Shown one piece after another: positions 1 to 9,236 of a stretch of 64,000 bases of DNA. Source of the DNA: Acuticoccus sp. I52.16.1. Its GTDB lineage: Bacteria; Pseudomonadota; Alphaproteobacteria; Rhizobiales; Amorphaceae. Each line of letters opens with the position of its first letter. Within the stretch, counting starts at the first letter, position 1. The stretch is from NCBI RefSeq assembly GCF_022865125.1, contig NZ_CP094828.1, positions 2,597,219 through 2,661,218 of the forward strand. Reading direction: 5' to 3'. The translations under genes were made by a program, and so were the position numbers. The notes under the pieces were generated by a model. That model was not told where the DNA came from. It did no database searches and worked only from the letters and a program-made list of their open reading frames with translations.

Positions 1-124
1 TCCTCCGTGGGTCGCGCTCGGCATCGGGGAAGGTCGACTTGGGCAGCGCGGCGCCCACCGAGCCGGCGCCGTAGAGCTCGTCGTTGATCCCGTCCTCGCG
101 GTCGCGGGGGGTGTCCTCGGCCAT
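1..124 (-). CDS. N-terminus of a gene cut by the left edge, possibly glutamate decarboxylase
   Basis: The first 41 codons of a minus-strand gene are present. The start at 124 is supported by a GAGGAGA ribosome site about six bases upstream. The peptide contains INDELYGAG and, a little later, LPKSTFPDAERDPR. That spacing resembles the N-terminal Y-x-S ... (I/L)PK-x-x-(F/M)P-x-x-E pattern of bacterial glutamate decarboxylases, but the PLP-binding core lies outside the window, so this is a weak family call. It begins 46 bases after the stop of the upstream amide hydrolase and is probably co-transcribed with it. If it is a decarboxylase, the pair could take part in acid stress or glutamate metabolism. 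Confidence 0.45.
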   Translation of the reverse strand, partial: MAEDTPRDREDGINDELYGAGSVGAALPKSTFPDAERDPRR

Positions 125-170
125 GGCAGCGTCTCCTCGTCGTCGCTCTGTTGCCCTCTGGGGGCGGCGT

Positions 171-1277
171 TCAGTGGGGGGCGTTCGTCAGCAGCGCGGT
201 GCCGTTCGCGCCATCGAGGTGGGCGAGCGCCACCACCCGAGGCGTCGTCAGCCCGGCGAGTGCGGCAAGGTCGAAGGCGGTGTAGGCGAGGCTCTGGTAG
301 CTGCGCAGGAAGAACTGCCGGCGCGCCAGATCCGAGAGGTTCGTCCACGAGGTGAATTCGGTCGCGTACGGGGTCGCGGTGTCCGCGGCGAGACCGGCCA
401 CCTCCATGTGCCCGCCGCCGGCGTCGGGGGTGTCGATCGTGACGCCGCGCGGCCGGTCGAAGGTGTTCATGATGTGGGCGAGGGTCGTCACCGCGAGGTC
501 GGGCGTCGCCGCCGCCTCGGTGAATTGCGCGTAGTAGGCGGCCCGCACGAACCGGCCGACGGAGGTGTTGGACGCCGGCAGCCCCGCGGTCGCGATCCCC
601 GAATCGGGCTGCGTCGCGGTGTAGGTACCGAACGTCGCGCGGCTGCGGTCGACGTTCGACAGGAAGGTGTAATTGTCGAGGTTGGTGAGGTGCCAGCCGA
701 AGGCCGGGCCGTTGGTCATCACGCCGACGGGGTTGTCGTGGAGCGTCATCGCGCCGTGGTCGAACTCGATCACCAGCGCGGCGCCTGTCGCGTCGTGCAC
801 GACGTAGTGGAACGGGGATTCCACACCGCCCAGCATCGCCAGCGCCTCCAGCATCACCGGCTGTTCGGCGAGGGCGGTCTTCACCTCGGCGACGGTGGCG
901 AACTGCCCCAGCGCCCAGCTTCCGAGGTCGGACGCGGACAGCACCGCCCGCGTCAGGTCGACGGCCTTCTGCTTGCCGCTCGCCGCCGGGTAGGAGAGGA
1001 GGCTGAAGGTCAGCCCCTGATCGTTGAGACCCTCCAGCACCTTGAGGTCGGCGAAGGCGACGGGCGCGTCGGCCGCCGGCACCCGGTCCGGGACGGTGAC
1101 CGCGACGAAGGCATGGCAGGCTCTGTAGCCGAGCGCCGGATGCCCTGCGCTTGCGGAGGAGAAGGGCGTGCCGGGCGGGACGTACGCGACCTGGTAGGGC
1201 AGCTCGACGGTCAGCTCCAGCGTTCGGCCGAAGTAGGGGCGCCCCGCCGCATCGCGGTAGATCAGCGACGTGCACAT
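171..1277 (-). CDS. Linear amide C-N hydrolase (choloylglycine hydrolase family), cytoplasmic form
   Basis: A 368-residue Ntn-hydrolase of the choloylglycine/penicillin V acylase family, which cleaves linear amide bonds such as bile-salt conjugates, penicillin V or acyl-homoserine lactones; the substrate here cannot be read from sequence. I chose the ATG at 1277, inside a longer open frame, because it places Cys at residue 2. Met removal then gives the N-terminal nucleophile, and the following T-S and the GRTLEL segment near residues 17-22 fit the family. Arg18 is present; position 21 is Glu where bile-salt hydrolases have Asp. No signal peptide is visible, unlike the paralogue at 11761-12837. 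It is followed after 46 bases by the edge-truncated gene. Confidence 0.85.
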   Translation of the reverse strand: MCTSLIYRDAAGRPYFGRTLELTVELPYQVAYVPPGTPFSSASAGHPALGYRACHAFVAVTVPDRVPAADAPVAFADLKVLEGLNDQGLTFSLLSYPAASGKQKAVDLTRAVLSASDLGSWALGQFATVAEVKTALAEQPVMLEALAMLGGVESPFHYVVHDATGAALVIEFDHGAMTLHDNPVGVMTNGPAFGWHLTNLDNYTFLSNVDRSRATFGTYTATQPDSGIATAGLPASNTSVGRFVRAAYYAQFTEAAATPDLAVTTLAHIMNTFDRPRGVTIDTPDAGGGHMEVAGLAADTATPYATEFTSWTNLSDLARRQFFLRSYQSLAYTAFDLAALAGLTTPRVVALAHLDGANGTALLTNAPH

Positions 1278-1511
1278 CAGGCGTCGCCCTCGAAGCGCGC
1301 CGGGGGACGGCGGAACGGCGCCGCGCGCCATCCGGCGGGGCGCGGGTCGGGGATGGAGCGCGGCCGGGTCCGCGTCGGGTCTGCGTCTGGCCAGGACATG
1401 GTCTGAGCAGTGGAACCTCTATGACGGTCGCGGCATCCGTCCGGACATATCATATCGATCATATGAAATTAAAGTAACGGCCGGGCGCCACGCCGCGCGC
1501 GTTCGGGACCC

Positions 1512-2654
1512 TCATGGCACCGCCGAGATGATGAGGAAGGCGGCGAAGATCACGAGATGGACCCCGCCCTGCAAGATGGTGCTGCGCCCGGTGGAGGCGG
1601 TCACCGTCGAGATGAACACCGCCAGGATCAGCAGCGTGGTATGCTCGTCCTCGAGGCCCAGGCTGAGCGGAATGCCCAGGATGACGGACGCGAAGGCGAT
1701 GGTGGGGATCGTCAGCCCGATGCTGGCGAGCGCCGAACCGACCGCCAGATTGAGGCTCTGCTGGATGCGGTTCTGCCGCGCCGCCCGCAAGGCCGCGATC
1801 GACTCCGGCAGCAGGATCAGCGCCGCGATGACCACGCCGACGAATGAGAGCGGCAGCCCGGCCGCGGTGATCGCACCCTCCACCGCCGGCGACAGGCCTT
1901 CCGCGATCATCACCACCGCCACCAGCGACACGACGAGAAGCCCCAGGCTGACGGTGACCATGCGGCGGGTGACGACGAGCCCGTGCCCCTCGGCCGCCTC
2001 CGAATCGCCGTCGGAGTCGAGGAAGTGGGCGCGGTGGCGGATCGACTGGACGAACAGGAACAGGAAGTAGAGCGCCAGCGAGGCCATCCCGACGCCGATG
2101 AGCTGCCCGTTGGAGTAGAACGGGCCCGGCACCGCGAGGGTGTAGTTCGGTAGAATGAGCGTCAGCGTGGCGAGCGTGGCCAGCACGCTGATCGCGCCGA
2201 TGGCACCGCGCGCCTGAAATCCCTGCTCATAGAAGCGGATGCCGCCCACCAGCAGGCATGCGCCGATGATCCCCGTGAGCACGATCATCATCGCCGCGAA
2301 CACGGTGTTGCGGGCGATCTCCGAGCCGCTCTCGGGCGAGGCGAGCATGATGGAGATGATGAGCGCTACCTCGATCACGGTGACGGCGATGGCCAGGACC
2401 AACGACCCCATCGGCTCGCCGACCTTGTGCGCGATCACTTCGGCGTGATGCACCGCGCAGAAGATGGTCGCCATCAGCACCGGCACGGCGACGAGCTGCG
2501 CCACGACGTCGTGCAGGCTGACGATGCCGAGGTGCTCCAGCACCACGAACAAGGCCGCGACCGGCGGTACGAGAATCACCCACCGTGGCTGAACCGCGAC
2601 GTGGCCCGGCGTGCTGGCGTCCCGGTCGTCGGGGGTCGGTTGGTCTGAAGTCAT
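1512..2654 (-). CDS. chaA: Calcium:proton antiporter, ChaA type
   Basis: A 380-residue inner-membrane cation exchanger of the CaCA superfamily, expected to export Ca2+ (and perhaps Na+ or K+) against protons. The two inverted halves each carry the alpha-repeat signature. The first, around residues 80-100, has GEPMGSL followed by TVIEVALI; the second, around residues 270-295, has ALILLPESIAALRAA. The acidic Glu in each repeat, needed for cation binding, is present. About eleven hydrophobic segments follow a polar, Asp/Pro-rich N-terminus of some 25 residues. AAGGCA lies about eight bases before the ATG at 2654. It stands alone between the amide hydrolase and the sorbosone-dehydrogenase gene, on the same strand as both. 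Confidence 0.85.
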   Translation of the reverse strand: MTSDQPTPDDRDASTPGHVAVQPRWVILVPPVAALFVVLEHLGIVSLHDVVAQLVAVPVLMATIFCAVHHAEVIAHKVGEPMGSLVLAIAVTVIEVALIISIMLASPESGSEIARNTVFAAMMIVLTGIIGACLLVGGIRFYEQGFQARGAIGAISVLATLATLTLILPNYTLAVPGPFYSNGQLIGVGMASLALYFLFLFVQSIRHRAHFLDSDGDSEAAEGHGLVVTRRMVTVSLGLLVVSLVAVVMIAEGLSPAVEGAITAAGLPLSFVGVVIAALILLPESIAALRAARQNRIQQSLNLAVGSALASIGLTIPTIAFASVILGIPLSLGLEDEHTTLLILAVFISTVTASTGRSTILQGGVHLVIFAAFLIISAVP

Positions 2655-2781
2655 GAGGACTGCCTTGCGCTGAAGTCGGCGCGAGCGGTCGTGCCCGCGC
2701 CCATTCTCACTGTCTTGCCGGGACGGGAGGCGAGCGCCGCCACCGGGACGGCTGGCGCGACCGCGGACCCTTGGGCGGCGT

Positions 2782-4071
2782 CTACGCGCTCGTCACGCGC
2801 CAGATGACGTCGCCGACGTCGTCCGCCATCAGCAGCGACTTGCCGTCCGGACCGACGGCGACGCCCACCGGGCGGCCGTAGGCGAGCTTCTCGTCCTCGG
2901 AGAGGAAGCCGGAGAGGATGTCGCGGGGCGGGCCGGCCGGGCGGCCGTCGGCGAAGGGGACGAAGATCATCTTGTAGCCCGAGAGCGTCGAGCGGTTCCA
3001 CGAGCCGTGCTGGCCGATGACCATGCCGTCGCCGAACCCGTCCAGCGTGCCGGCCGGCATCCAGCACAGGCCGAGCGAGGCGGTGTGCCCGCCGAGCGCG
3101 TAGTCCGGCTTGACGGCGCGGGCGACCATCGCCGCGTCCTGTGGCACCCGGTCGTCCACGACCTGGCCCCAGTAGCAGAAGGGCCAGCCATAAAAGCCGC
3201 CGTCGCTCACCGACGTCAGATAGTCGGGCGGGGTCTCGTCGCCGAGGCCGTCGCGCTCGTTGACGACGGTCCACAGCGCGCCCGTCGTCGGCTCGAACGC
3301 CATACCGACGGCATTGCGCAGGCCCGAGGCGAAGATCCGCGCCGCGCCCGTCGCGATGTCCAGCTCCCAGATCGCGGCGCGCCCTTCCTCCTCCTCCATG
3401 CCGTTGTCGGCGATGTTGGTGAGCGAGCCGACGCCGGCATAGATCTTCGTGCGGTCGGGCGAGACGATCAGACTGCGCGTCCAATGCCCGCCCGGCTTGA
3501 ATTCGACGAGCCTGCGGCCGGGTCCCGCCACCGACGTGGCGCCGTCCTCGTAGTCGAAGGCGACGATGCCGTCGGTGTTGCCGAGGTAGAAGGTCCCCGC
3601 GTGCAGCGCCATGCCGAAGGGCTGGTTCTGACCCTCGACGAAGACGGTGCGCGTCTCGGCCACGCCGTCGCCGTCTTCGTCACGCCACAGGGTGACGCGG
3701 TCGGCGCTGTCGCCGATGGCGCGGGCGCGGGCCATGGTCGCCTGGGCGGCGTGGTCCATGAGGCCGCGCGCCGGGCGGGGGCGCTGCTTGGACTCGGCGA
3801 CCAGCACGTCGCCGTTGGGCAGCACCTCGATCCAGCGCGGGTGGTCGAGCTTCTCGGCGAAGGCGTTGACCTTCAGGCCGGGCGCGACGGTCGGCAGATG
3901 GCCGGGCGCCCAGCCGTGCGCGCTCGGCATCTTCAACGTCATGATCCCTTGCGTCTTCGCGTCGGGGATCTGCGGCGTGGCGCCGATCGCATGCGTCTTC
4001 GGCGCGGACCTGCGCCGTAGGAGAACCATGGTGCCGCCGACGATCGACGTCACCCGTGCCATGAAGTCCAT
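2782..4071 (-). CDS. Sorbosone dehydrogenase-family PQQ beta-propeller protein
   Basis: A 429-residue member of the glucose/sorbosone dehydrogenase (GSDH) beta-propeller family, predicted to oxidise sugars or aldehydes with PQQ in the periplasm. Family marks seen: HPRWIEVLPNGDVLVAES near residue 75, GLRNAVGMAFEP, WTVVNERDGLG, GGFYGWPFCYWG, and HGSWNRSTLSGYKM toward the C-terminus. The start at 4071 is preferred over an upstream GTG because GAGGTGGGG sits seven bases before it. The N-terminus begins with a short hydrophobic stretch (SIVGGTMVLL) followed by RRR, which could be a membrane anchor rather than a cleaved signal. A lipoprotein paralogue lies at 14496-16154. Substrate and PQQ use are inferred from family only. 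Confidence 0.82.
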   Translation of the reverse strand: MDFMARVTSIVGGTMVLLRRRSAPKTHAIGATPQIPDAKTQGIMTLKMPSAHGWAPGHLPTVAPGLKVNAFAEKLDHPRWIEVLPNGDVLVAESKQRPRPARGLMDHAAQATMARARAIGDSADRVTLWRDEDGDGVAETRTVFVEGQNQPFGMALHAGTFYLGNTDGIVAFDYEDGATSVAGPGRRLVEFKPGGHWTRSLIVSPDRTKIYAGVGSLTNIADNGMEEEEGRAAIWELDIATGAARIFASGLRNAVGMAFEPTTGALWTVVNERDGLGDETPPDYLTSVSDGGFYGWPFCYWGQVVDDRVPQDAAMVARAVKPDYALGGHTASLGLCWMPAGTLDGFGDGMVIGQHGSWNRSTLSGYKMIFVPFADGRPAGPPRDILSGFLSEDEKLAYGRPVGVAVGPDGKSLLMADDVGDVIWRVTSA

Positions 4072-4248
4072 TGGGCCCCACCTCGAATCTGTTGCGCGCA
4101 CCCTACCCGATCACGCTCCGCAGTTAACCGCAGAGTTTATGCGGATCATGACGAGCGGCCGGTTCGGGCCTCGTCGTCACCGGGTTCCCGCCCGCAGGCC
4201 GCGACGAGCGCGTGCCCGTGTCCCGGCCGGGCGGTCCCGAGCGTCGCC

Positions 4249-5112
4249 TCAACCGACGATGCGTGCGCGCGCCGCCGCGGGCGTGAGGACGCCGTGCCCC
4301 GCCGCCGCGATGCGCTGGGCCGCACGCGCCACCATCGCGGCGTTCGTCTGCTCGGTGCCGCGCGGGGCGTCCTCGAGGCCGACGCGGATGTCGCACCCGA
4401 GCGCCAGCGCCTCGTCGATCAGCGCGAAGACATCGAAGTCGATGCCGGCGAGCATCCAGCGGTCCACGCCGAGGTGAGCCATCGCCGCGTGTGTCAGGCG
4501 CAGCGTCTCGGGGCTCGGCGGCAACCCCCAGACGAAGCCGTCCGTGAACATCAGCCGAAAGGCCATCCGCCGGGGGTCGAGCCCCGCCGCCCTCGCCGCC
4601 GCGCATGCCGCCCGCGCGAAGCCCAGCTCGTAGATCGCCAGCGCCGGAACCATCGCGCTGTCCCTGGCGAGTTCCACCCCGGCGAGTGTCTCGCGCGGCT
4701 CGTTGACGTAGGCGAACCCGCCCGCGAGGTTGCTCTCCCGCGCGAAGCTGCACGAGCCCGGGTCGAGCACGAACACGTCGACGAGCCCCTCGTCCCGCAA
4801 GGTCCGCTCGATGCGGAACCGCTCCTGGAGCGATGGCGCCGGCGCGTCGCCGCGCCGCGTGAAGGTCGTGCCGTAGACGATCGCGTCGGTCCGCTCACGC
4901 AGCCGCTCCAGCACCGCACGGTGCACGTCGATCGCCCGCTCGTCGTGCGCTCCGGTCGCCTCGTCGTAGGCGTGATAGTGGATGACCGACGCCCCGGCGT
5001 CGAGGCAGGCCAGCGCGTCGGCGACGATCGCGTCGACGCTGGTCGGCATTCCCGGCTGCCATGTGCGGCCGAGCCCGCCGTTGAGCGCCACCTCCAGACA
5101 GATGTCGGCCAT
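4249..5112 (-). CDS. BKACE family (DUF849) 3-keto acid cleavage enzyme
   Basis: A 287-residue TIM-barrel protein of the beta-keto acid cleavage enzyme family, which condenses a 3-oxo acid with acetyl-CoA to give acetoacetate and a new CoA ester, as in lysine fermentation or carnitine breakdown. The start ATG at 5112 has AAGGAGG five bases upstream, a better match than in-frame starts further out. Visible marks are an early LEVALNGG, the HYHAYDE metal-binding stretch near residue 45, and GLEDAPRG near the C-terminus, equivalent to the family's GLED motif. It diverges from the hydrolase gene at 5290 across 177 bases, so the two may share a promoter region. The substrate cannot be predicted. Confidence 0.83.
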   Translation of the reverse strand: MADICLEVALNGGLGRTWQPGMPTSVDAIVADALACLDAGASVIHYHAYDEATGAHDERAIDVHRAVLERLRERTDAIVYGTTFTRRGDAPAPSLQERFRIERTLRDEGLVDVFVLDPGSCSFARESNLAGGFAYVNEPRETLAGVELARDSAMVPALAIYELGFARAACAAARAAGLDPRRMAFRLMFTDGFVWGLPPSPETLRLTHAAMAHLGVDRWMLAGIDFDVFALIDEALALGCDIRVGLEDAPRGTEQTNAAMVARAAQRIAAAGHGVLTPAAARARIVG

Positions 5113-5289
5113 CGGGCCTCCTTGTTGTCGTCGTCCGCCCGAATGTCCGCGGGCATGGGAAAAGGTCATGCTGGTGTTATGGATGCCGGGGTCAAGTTCG
5201 CCGAGCCGGCGCGTCGTGGTCGAGGGCGGGGCCGTCCGTTTCGACCTGCCGCGACCGGCCGGCAGCATCGCGCGCACCGGAGATCAGTC

Positions 5290-5976
5290 ATGACCGTGAG
5301 CTACGAGATCCTCCTCGAGGGGTCGGCCGCCGCGCTCGACATCGGCTACATCGGGCTCACCAACATCACCCTCGTCCACACCGACACGGGGCCGATCCTC
5401 GTCGACGTCGGGCATATGGTGAACCGGCAGGGGTTGGAGCGCGCGCTGGCCGAGCGGGGCATGCGTCCGGCGGACGTCGGGCGGATCTTTCTGTCGCACC
5501 TTCATGGCGACCACGTCCTGAACCTGCACATGTTTCCGACCTCGACCGAGGTCTTCGTCAGCCGGACCGAGTACGAGTATGCGGCGAACCCGCATCCGAA
5601 GGACCCGTTCGTGCCGTTCATGGTGCGCGAGCAGGTCGCCCGGTACCGCACCCGTTTCCTGGAGGGGGCGGGGGAGCTGGCGCCTGGGGTCCGCTATCTG
5701 CCCGCCCCCGGCCATACCCCCGGCTGTACCGCGCTCGTGCTCGACACCGCGGGCGGGCGCACGGTCGTCGCGCAGGACGCGATCAAGTTCCCGAAGGAGG
5801 TCTTCACCCAGCGGGTCAACGACGCGTTCGATACGCCCGAGCGGGCGACGGAGACGATCCGCCATCTCCTCACCCTCGGCGATCGGCTGATTCCGGGCCA
5901 TTTCGTCGAAATGTACCGCGAGGGCGATACGTGGACCTGGGATAAGGCGGCGGAGGTGAACCTGCGCCTGCGCTGA
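5290..5976 (+). CDS. Metallo-beta-lactamase fold hydrolase
   Basis: A 228-residue cytoplasmic metal-dependent hydrolase. The zinc motif SHLHGDH lies at residues 70-76, a further His sits in PAPGHTPGC, an Asp in VVAQDAIKF, and a final His in LIPGHFVEM. This is the full ligand set for a binuclear site as in glyoxalase II and lactonase relatives. GGAG lies about eight bases before the ATG at 5290. The gene is divergent from the BKACE gene and ends 15 bases from the convergent oxyR stop. The role is unknown; hydrolysis of a thioester or lactone made by the neighbouring BKACE enzyme is one possibility from context only. Confidence 0.8.
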   Translation: MTVSYEILLEGSAAALDIGYIGLTNITLVHTDTGPILVDVGHMVNRQGLERALAERGMRPADVGRIFLSHLHGDHVLNLHMFPTSTEVFVSRTEYEYAANPHPKDPFVPFMVREQVARYRTRFLEGAGELAPGVRYLPAPGHTPGCTALVLDTAGGRTVVAQDAIKFPKEVFTQRVNDAFDTPERATETIRHLLTLGDRLIPGHFVEMYREGDTWTWDKAAEVNLRLR

Positions 5977-5991
5977 ACATGCCGGGCCGCG

Positions 5992-6933
5992 TCAGGCCGC
6001 GGGACGGCTCGCCGCCGGGGCGAGGGGGACGGGATCTGCGGACAGAAGCGCCCCGGCGACGGTGCCGAAGAGGTCCGCCATCGCCCCGAACAGCGCGGCG
6101 CGGGCCGACGAGCGGCGCCATACGAGGGCGATGCGCCGGCTCGGCGCCGGGGTGCTGAAGCGCACCAGGCGCACGCCGGGCGCCGCGGTGCCGCCCGTCG
6201 TCGCCAGTTGCGGCAGGAGCGTCACGCCGAGACCGGCGCCGACCATGTGGCGCAAGGTCTCGAGGCTCGCGGCGCGGAAGGCGGGCTGCGGCGCCGCGCC
6301 GGTCAGGCCGCAGATGTCGAGCGCCTGATCACGCAGGCAGTGGCCGTCCTCCAGCAGCAGGAGGGCCTCGCCCTCGATTTCCTCCACCCCGATCCGCCCG
6401 CGCCCGGCGAGCGGATGCGCCGCCGGCACGGCGAACAGGAACGGCTCCTCGAACAGGAATCGCGAGGCGATGGCGTCCCCCTCCACGGGCAGCGCGAGGA
6501 GCGCGGCGTCGATCTCGCCGCCTTCGAGGCGGGCGAGGAGGTCCAGGCTCTTCTCCTCGATGAGGGAGAGCTTGAGGCTGGGGAAGCGCTCGGCGAACCG
6601 CAGCATGATGGCGGGCAGCAAATAGGGCCCCAGCGTCGGGAAGATGCCGAGCCGGACGGCGCCGCTCTCCGGGTCGCGCGCCTCCTGTGCGGCGTCCTTG
6701 ATGTGCTGCACCTCGGCGAGGATCTTGCGCGCCCGCTCGGCCGTCGCCTTGCCGAACGGGGTCAGGAGCACGCCGCCGGTGCCCCGCTCGACGAGCTGCA
6801 TGCCGAGCTCGCCCTCCAGCTTCTTGAGTTGCGTGGAAAGCGTCGGCTGGCTGACGCAGCACGCTTCGGCCGCCCGCCCGAAGTGGCGAAAGCGTGCCAG
6901 CGCGACGAGATATTCCAGCTCTCGCAGGGTCAT
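5992..6933 (-). CDS. oxyR: Hydrogen peroxide-sensing LysR regulator OxyR
   Basis: A 313-residue LysR-type activator matching OxyR along its length. The N-terminal winged helix begins with LRELEYLVALA and carries VSQPTLSTQLKKLE. The sensor domain contains the redox motif GHCLRDQALDIC, in which the two cysteines are nine residues apart as in the E. coli Cys199/Cys208 disulfide pair. It is therefore expected to be oxidised by peroxide and to activate ahpCF. It follows ahpF on the same strand after 26 bases, so it is probably the last gene of the ahpC-ahpF-oxyR unit, unlike E. coli, where oxyR stands apart. The predicted operator is at 9309-9345. Confidence 0.93.
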   Translation of the reverse strand: MTLRELEYLVALARFRHFGRAAEACCVSQPTLSTQLKKLEGELGMQLVERGTGGVLLTPFGKATAERARKILAEVQHIKDAAQEARDPESGAVRLGIFPTLGPYLLPAIMLRFAERFPSLKLSLIEEKSLDLLARLEGGEIDAALLALPVEGDAIASRFLFEEPFLFAVPAAHPLAGRGRIGVEEIEGEALLLLEDGHCLRDQALDICGLTGAAPQPAFRAASLETLRHMVGAGLGVTLLPQLATTGGTAAPGVRLVRFSTPAPSRRIALVWRRSSARAALFGAMADLFGTVAGALLSADPVPLAPAASRPAA

Positions 6934-6959
6934 CGCGCGGCCCGCGGTGCCGGACGGCG

Positions 6960-8540
6960 TCAGGCCGCCTTGCTGCGCGCGTCGTTGGTGACCGAGGCGC
7001 GTATCAGGTGGTCGAACGCGCCCAGCGACGCCTTGGCCCCTTCGCCGACGGCGATGACGATCTGCTTGTAGGGCACCGTGGTGCAGTCGCCGGCGGCGAA
7101 GACGCCCTTCAGCGACGTTTCGCCGTTGGCGGCGACCTCGACCTCGCCGCGGTCGGTCAGCGCCACCGTGCCGCGCAGCCACTCGGTGTTGGGCAGGAGG
7201 CCGATCTGCACGAAGATGCCGTCGACGTCGACCGGGAGCATCTCGCCGGTGATGAGATCCTCGTAGGTCAGGCCGACGACCTTGGCGCCGTCGCCGCGCA
7301 CCTCGGTCGTCCTGGCCGAGGTCAGGACGGTGACGTTGGGAAGGCTGACGAGCTTCTTCTGCAGCACCTCGTCGGCCCGCAGCTCGGCGCCGAACTCCAG
7401 GAGCGTCACATGGCTGGTGATGCCGGCGAGGTCGATCGCGGCTTCGACGCCCGAGTTGCCGCCGCCGACGACCGCGACCGGCTTGCCCTTGAAGAGCGGA
7501 CCGTCGCAGTGCGGGCAGTAGGCGACGCCCTTGTTGCGGTACTCTTCCTCGCCGGGCACGCCCATCTGCCGCCAGCGCGCGCCGGTGGAGAGGATGACGG
7601 TGCGGCCTTTGGCCGAGGCGCCGTTCGCCAGCTCCACTTCGAAGAGGTCGCCGTGCCGGCGCAGCGCGGTGGCGGTCTGCAGCGTCATCAGCTCGACGTC
7701 GTAGTCCTTCACGTGCGCCTCGAGCGCGCCGGCGAACTGCGGCCCCTCGGTGTGCCGCACGGAGACGAAGTTCTCGATCGCCATGGTGTCGAGCACCTGG
7801 CCGCCGAACCGCCCGGCGAGGATGCCGGTGCGGATGCCTTTGCGCGCGGCGTAGACGGCGGCCGCGGCACCGGCCGGCCCGCCGCCGACGATCAGCACGT
7901 CGAAGGGGTCCTGCGCCGCGATCTTCTCGGCCGCGCGCGCCTCGGCGCCGGTGTCGAGCTTGGCGACGATCTCGTCGACTTCCATGCGGCCCTGCGCGAA
8001 CGGCTCGCCGTTGAGATAGACCGACGGGACCGACATCACCTGCCGCGCCTCGACCTCGCCCTGGAAGAGGGCGCCGTCGATGGCGACGTGGCGGATGTTG
8101 GGGTTGAGCACCGCCATCAGGTTCAGCGCCTGCACCACGTCCGGGCAGTTCTGGCAGGAGAGCGAATAGTAGGTCTCGAAGCGGAAGTCGCCGTCGATGG
8201 CGCGGATCGCCGCGATCGTCTCGTCCGAGACCTTGGGCGGGTAGCCGCCGGTCTGCAGGAGGGCGAGGACCAGCGAGGTGAACTCGTGGCCCATCGGGAT
8301 GCCGGCGAAGGCGAGGTGGATGTCCTCGCCCGGGCTCGTCAGCGCGAACGCCGGGGTGCGGGCCGCGCCGCCTCTGCGCTCGGTGACGGTGATGTGGTCG
8401 GAGAGGGTCGCAAGCTCGGCGAGCAGGGTCGCCAGTTCGGCGGACTTGGCGCCGTCGTCGAGGCTGGCGAGGATCTCCACCGGGCGGACCATCCTGGTGA
8501 AGTGCTGCCGCAGCTGGGCCTTCATCGCGTCATCGAGCAT
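6960..8540 (-). CDS. ahpF: Alkyl hydroperoxide reductase subunit F
   Basis: A 526-residue flavoprotein that uses NAD(P)H to re-reduce AhpC; the length fits E. coli AhpF (521). Domain order: an N-terminal tandem thioredoxin-like domain with the redox pair CQNC near residue 130; an FAD-binding site [17 protein letters not shown] near residue 215; the second redox pair CPHC followed by an NAD-binding [10 protein letters not shown] near residue 350; and the closing FAD motif [15 protein letters not shown]. The start ATG at 8540 has AGGAGA seven bases upstream. It lies 132 bases after ahpC, with a strong hairpin in that gap, and 26 bases before oxyR. Confidence 0.96.
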   Translation of the reverse strand: MLDDAMKAQLRQHFTRMVRPVEILASLDDGAKSAELATLLAELATLSDHITVTERRGGAARTPAFALTSPGEDIHLAFAGIPMGHEFTSLVLALLQTGGYPPKVSDETIAAIRAIDGDFRFETYYSLSCQNCPDVVQALNLMAVLNPNIRHVAIDGALFQGEVEARQVMSVPSVYLNGEPFAQGRMEVDEIVAKLDTGAEARAAEKIAAQDPFDVLIVGGGPAGAAAAVYAARKGIRTGILAGRFGGQVLDTMAIENFVSVRHTEGPQFAGALEAHVKDYDVELMTLQTATALRRHGDLFEVELANGASAKGRTVILSTGARWRQMGVPGEEEYRNKGVAYCPHCDGPLFKGKPVAVVGGGNSGVEAAIDLAGITSHVTLLEFGAELRADEVLQKKLVSLPNVTVLTSARTTEVRGDGAKVVGLTYEDLITGEMLPVDVDGIFVQIGLLPNTEWLRGTVALTDRGEVEVAANGETSLKGVFAAGDCTTVPYKQIVIAVGEGAKASLGAFDHLIRASVTNDARSKAA

Positions 8541-8622
8541 CGCGGGATCTCCTGGCACGCGCGAGCGGGCGCGGCCGTGGTCGATACGGGCGGCCGCCGT
8601 GCGGCCGGTCATGGGGCGGTGG

Positions 8623-8654
8623 CCCGTCCGGCGACGAAGGCCGCGCCGGACGGG
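8623..8654 (-). promoter_or_regulatory. Hairpin between ahpC and ahpF
   Basis: A perfect 10-base inverted repeat, CCCGTCCGGC at 8623-8632 and GCCGGACGGG at 8645-8654, separated by 12 bases, sits in the 132-base gap between ahpC and ahpF. No T-run follows on the minus strand, so it is more likely an RNA-stabilising or attenuating stem than a full terminator. It could help make AhpC in excess over AhpF; that role is inference. Confidence 0.5.
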
Positions 8655-8672
8655 GAGGGGCCTCGCGGCCGG

Positions 8673-9236
8673 TCAGATCTTGCCGACGAGTTCCAGCGAG
8701 GGGGCCAGAGTCGCCTCGCCCTCTTCCCACTTCGCCGGGCACACCTCGTTCGGGTGCTCGCGCACGTAGCGGGCGGCCTTGACCTTGCGGACCAGGTCGG
8801 AGGCGTTGCGGCCGATGCCCTCGGCGGTGATCTCGATCGCCTGGATGACGCCGTCCGGGTCGACGACGAACGTGCCGCGGTCGGCCAGGCCCTCGTTCTC
8901 GCGCATGATCTGGAAGTTGCGGGTGATCGTGCCGGTCGGGTCGCCGATCATGGCGTACTGGATCTTGCCGATCGTGTCGGACGTCTCGTGCCAGGCCTTG
9001 TGCGTGAAGTGCGTGTCGGTCGATACCGAGAACACTTCGACGCCCAGCGCCTGCAACTCGTCGTAATGGTCGGCGAGATCGCCCAGTTCGGTCGGGCAGA
9101 CGAAGGTGAAGTCCGCCGGGTAGAAGAAAAAGATGGCCCACTTGCCGCGAATATCGGCGTTGGACACGTCGATGAACTTGCCGTTGTGGAAGGCCTTGGC
9201 GGCAAACGGCTGGACGGGGGTATTGATGACGGACAT
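8673..9236 (-). CDS. ahpC: Alkyl hydroperoxide reductase subunit C (2-Cys peroxiredoxin)
   Basis: A 187-residue peroxiredoxin, exactly the E. coli AhpC length. The peroxidatic Cys47 is in FTFVCPTEL and the resolving Cys near residue 166 is in NEVCPAKW. It reduces hydrogen peroxide, peroxynitrite and organic peroxides and is recycled by AhpF. The start ATG at 9236 gives [11 protein letters not shown], matching the conserved N-terminus; AAGG lies about seven bases upstream. It is the first gene of the ahpC-ahpF-oxyR run, and the OxyR-type operator lies 73-109 bases upstream of the start, the expected place for peroxide-induced transcription. Confidence 0.97.
   Translation of the reverse strand: MSVINTPVQPFAAKAFHNGKFIDVSNADIRGKWAIFFFYPADFTFVCPTELGDLADHYDELQALGVEVFSVSTDTHFTHKAWHETSDTIGKIQYAMIGDPTGTITRNFQIMRENEGLADRGTFVVDPDGVIQAIEITAEGIGRNASDLVRKVKAARYVREHPNEVCPAKWEEGEATLAPSLELVGKI

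Noticed and set aside
1440-1475. AT-rich CATATCATATCGATCATATG stretch upstream of the first amide hydrolase
   Set aside because: Looks like promoter DNA with chance symmetry; the arms are not a consistent inverted repeat, so I did not call an operator.
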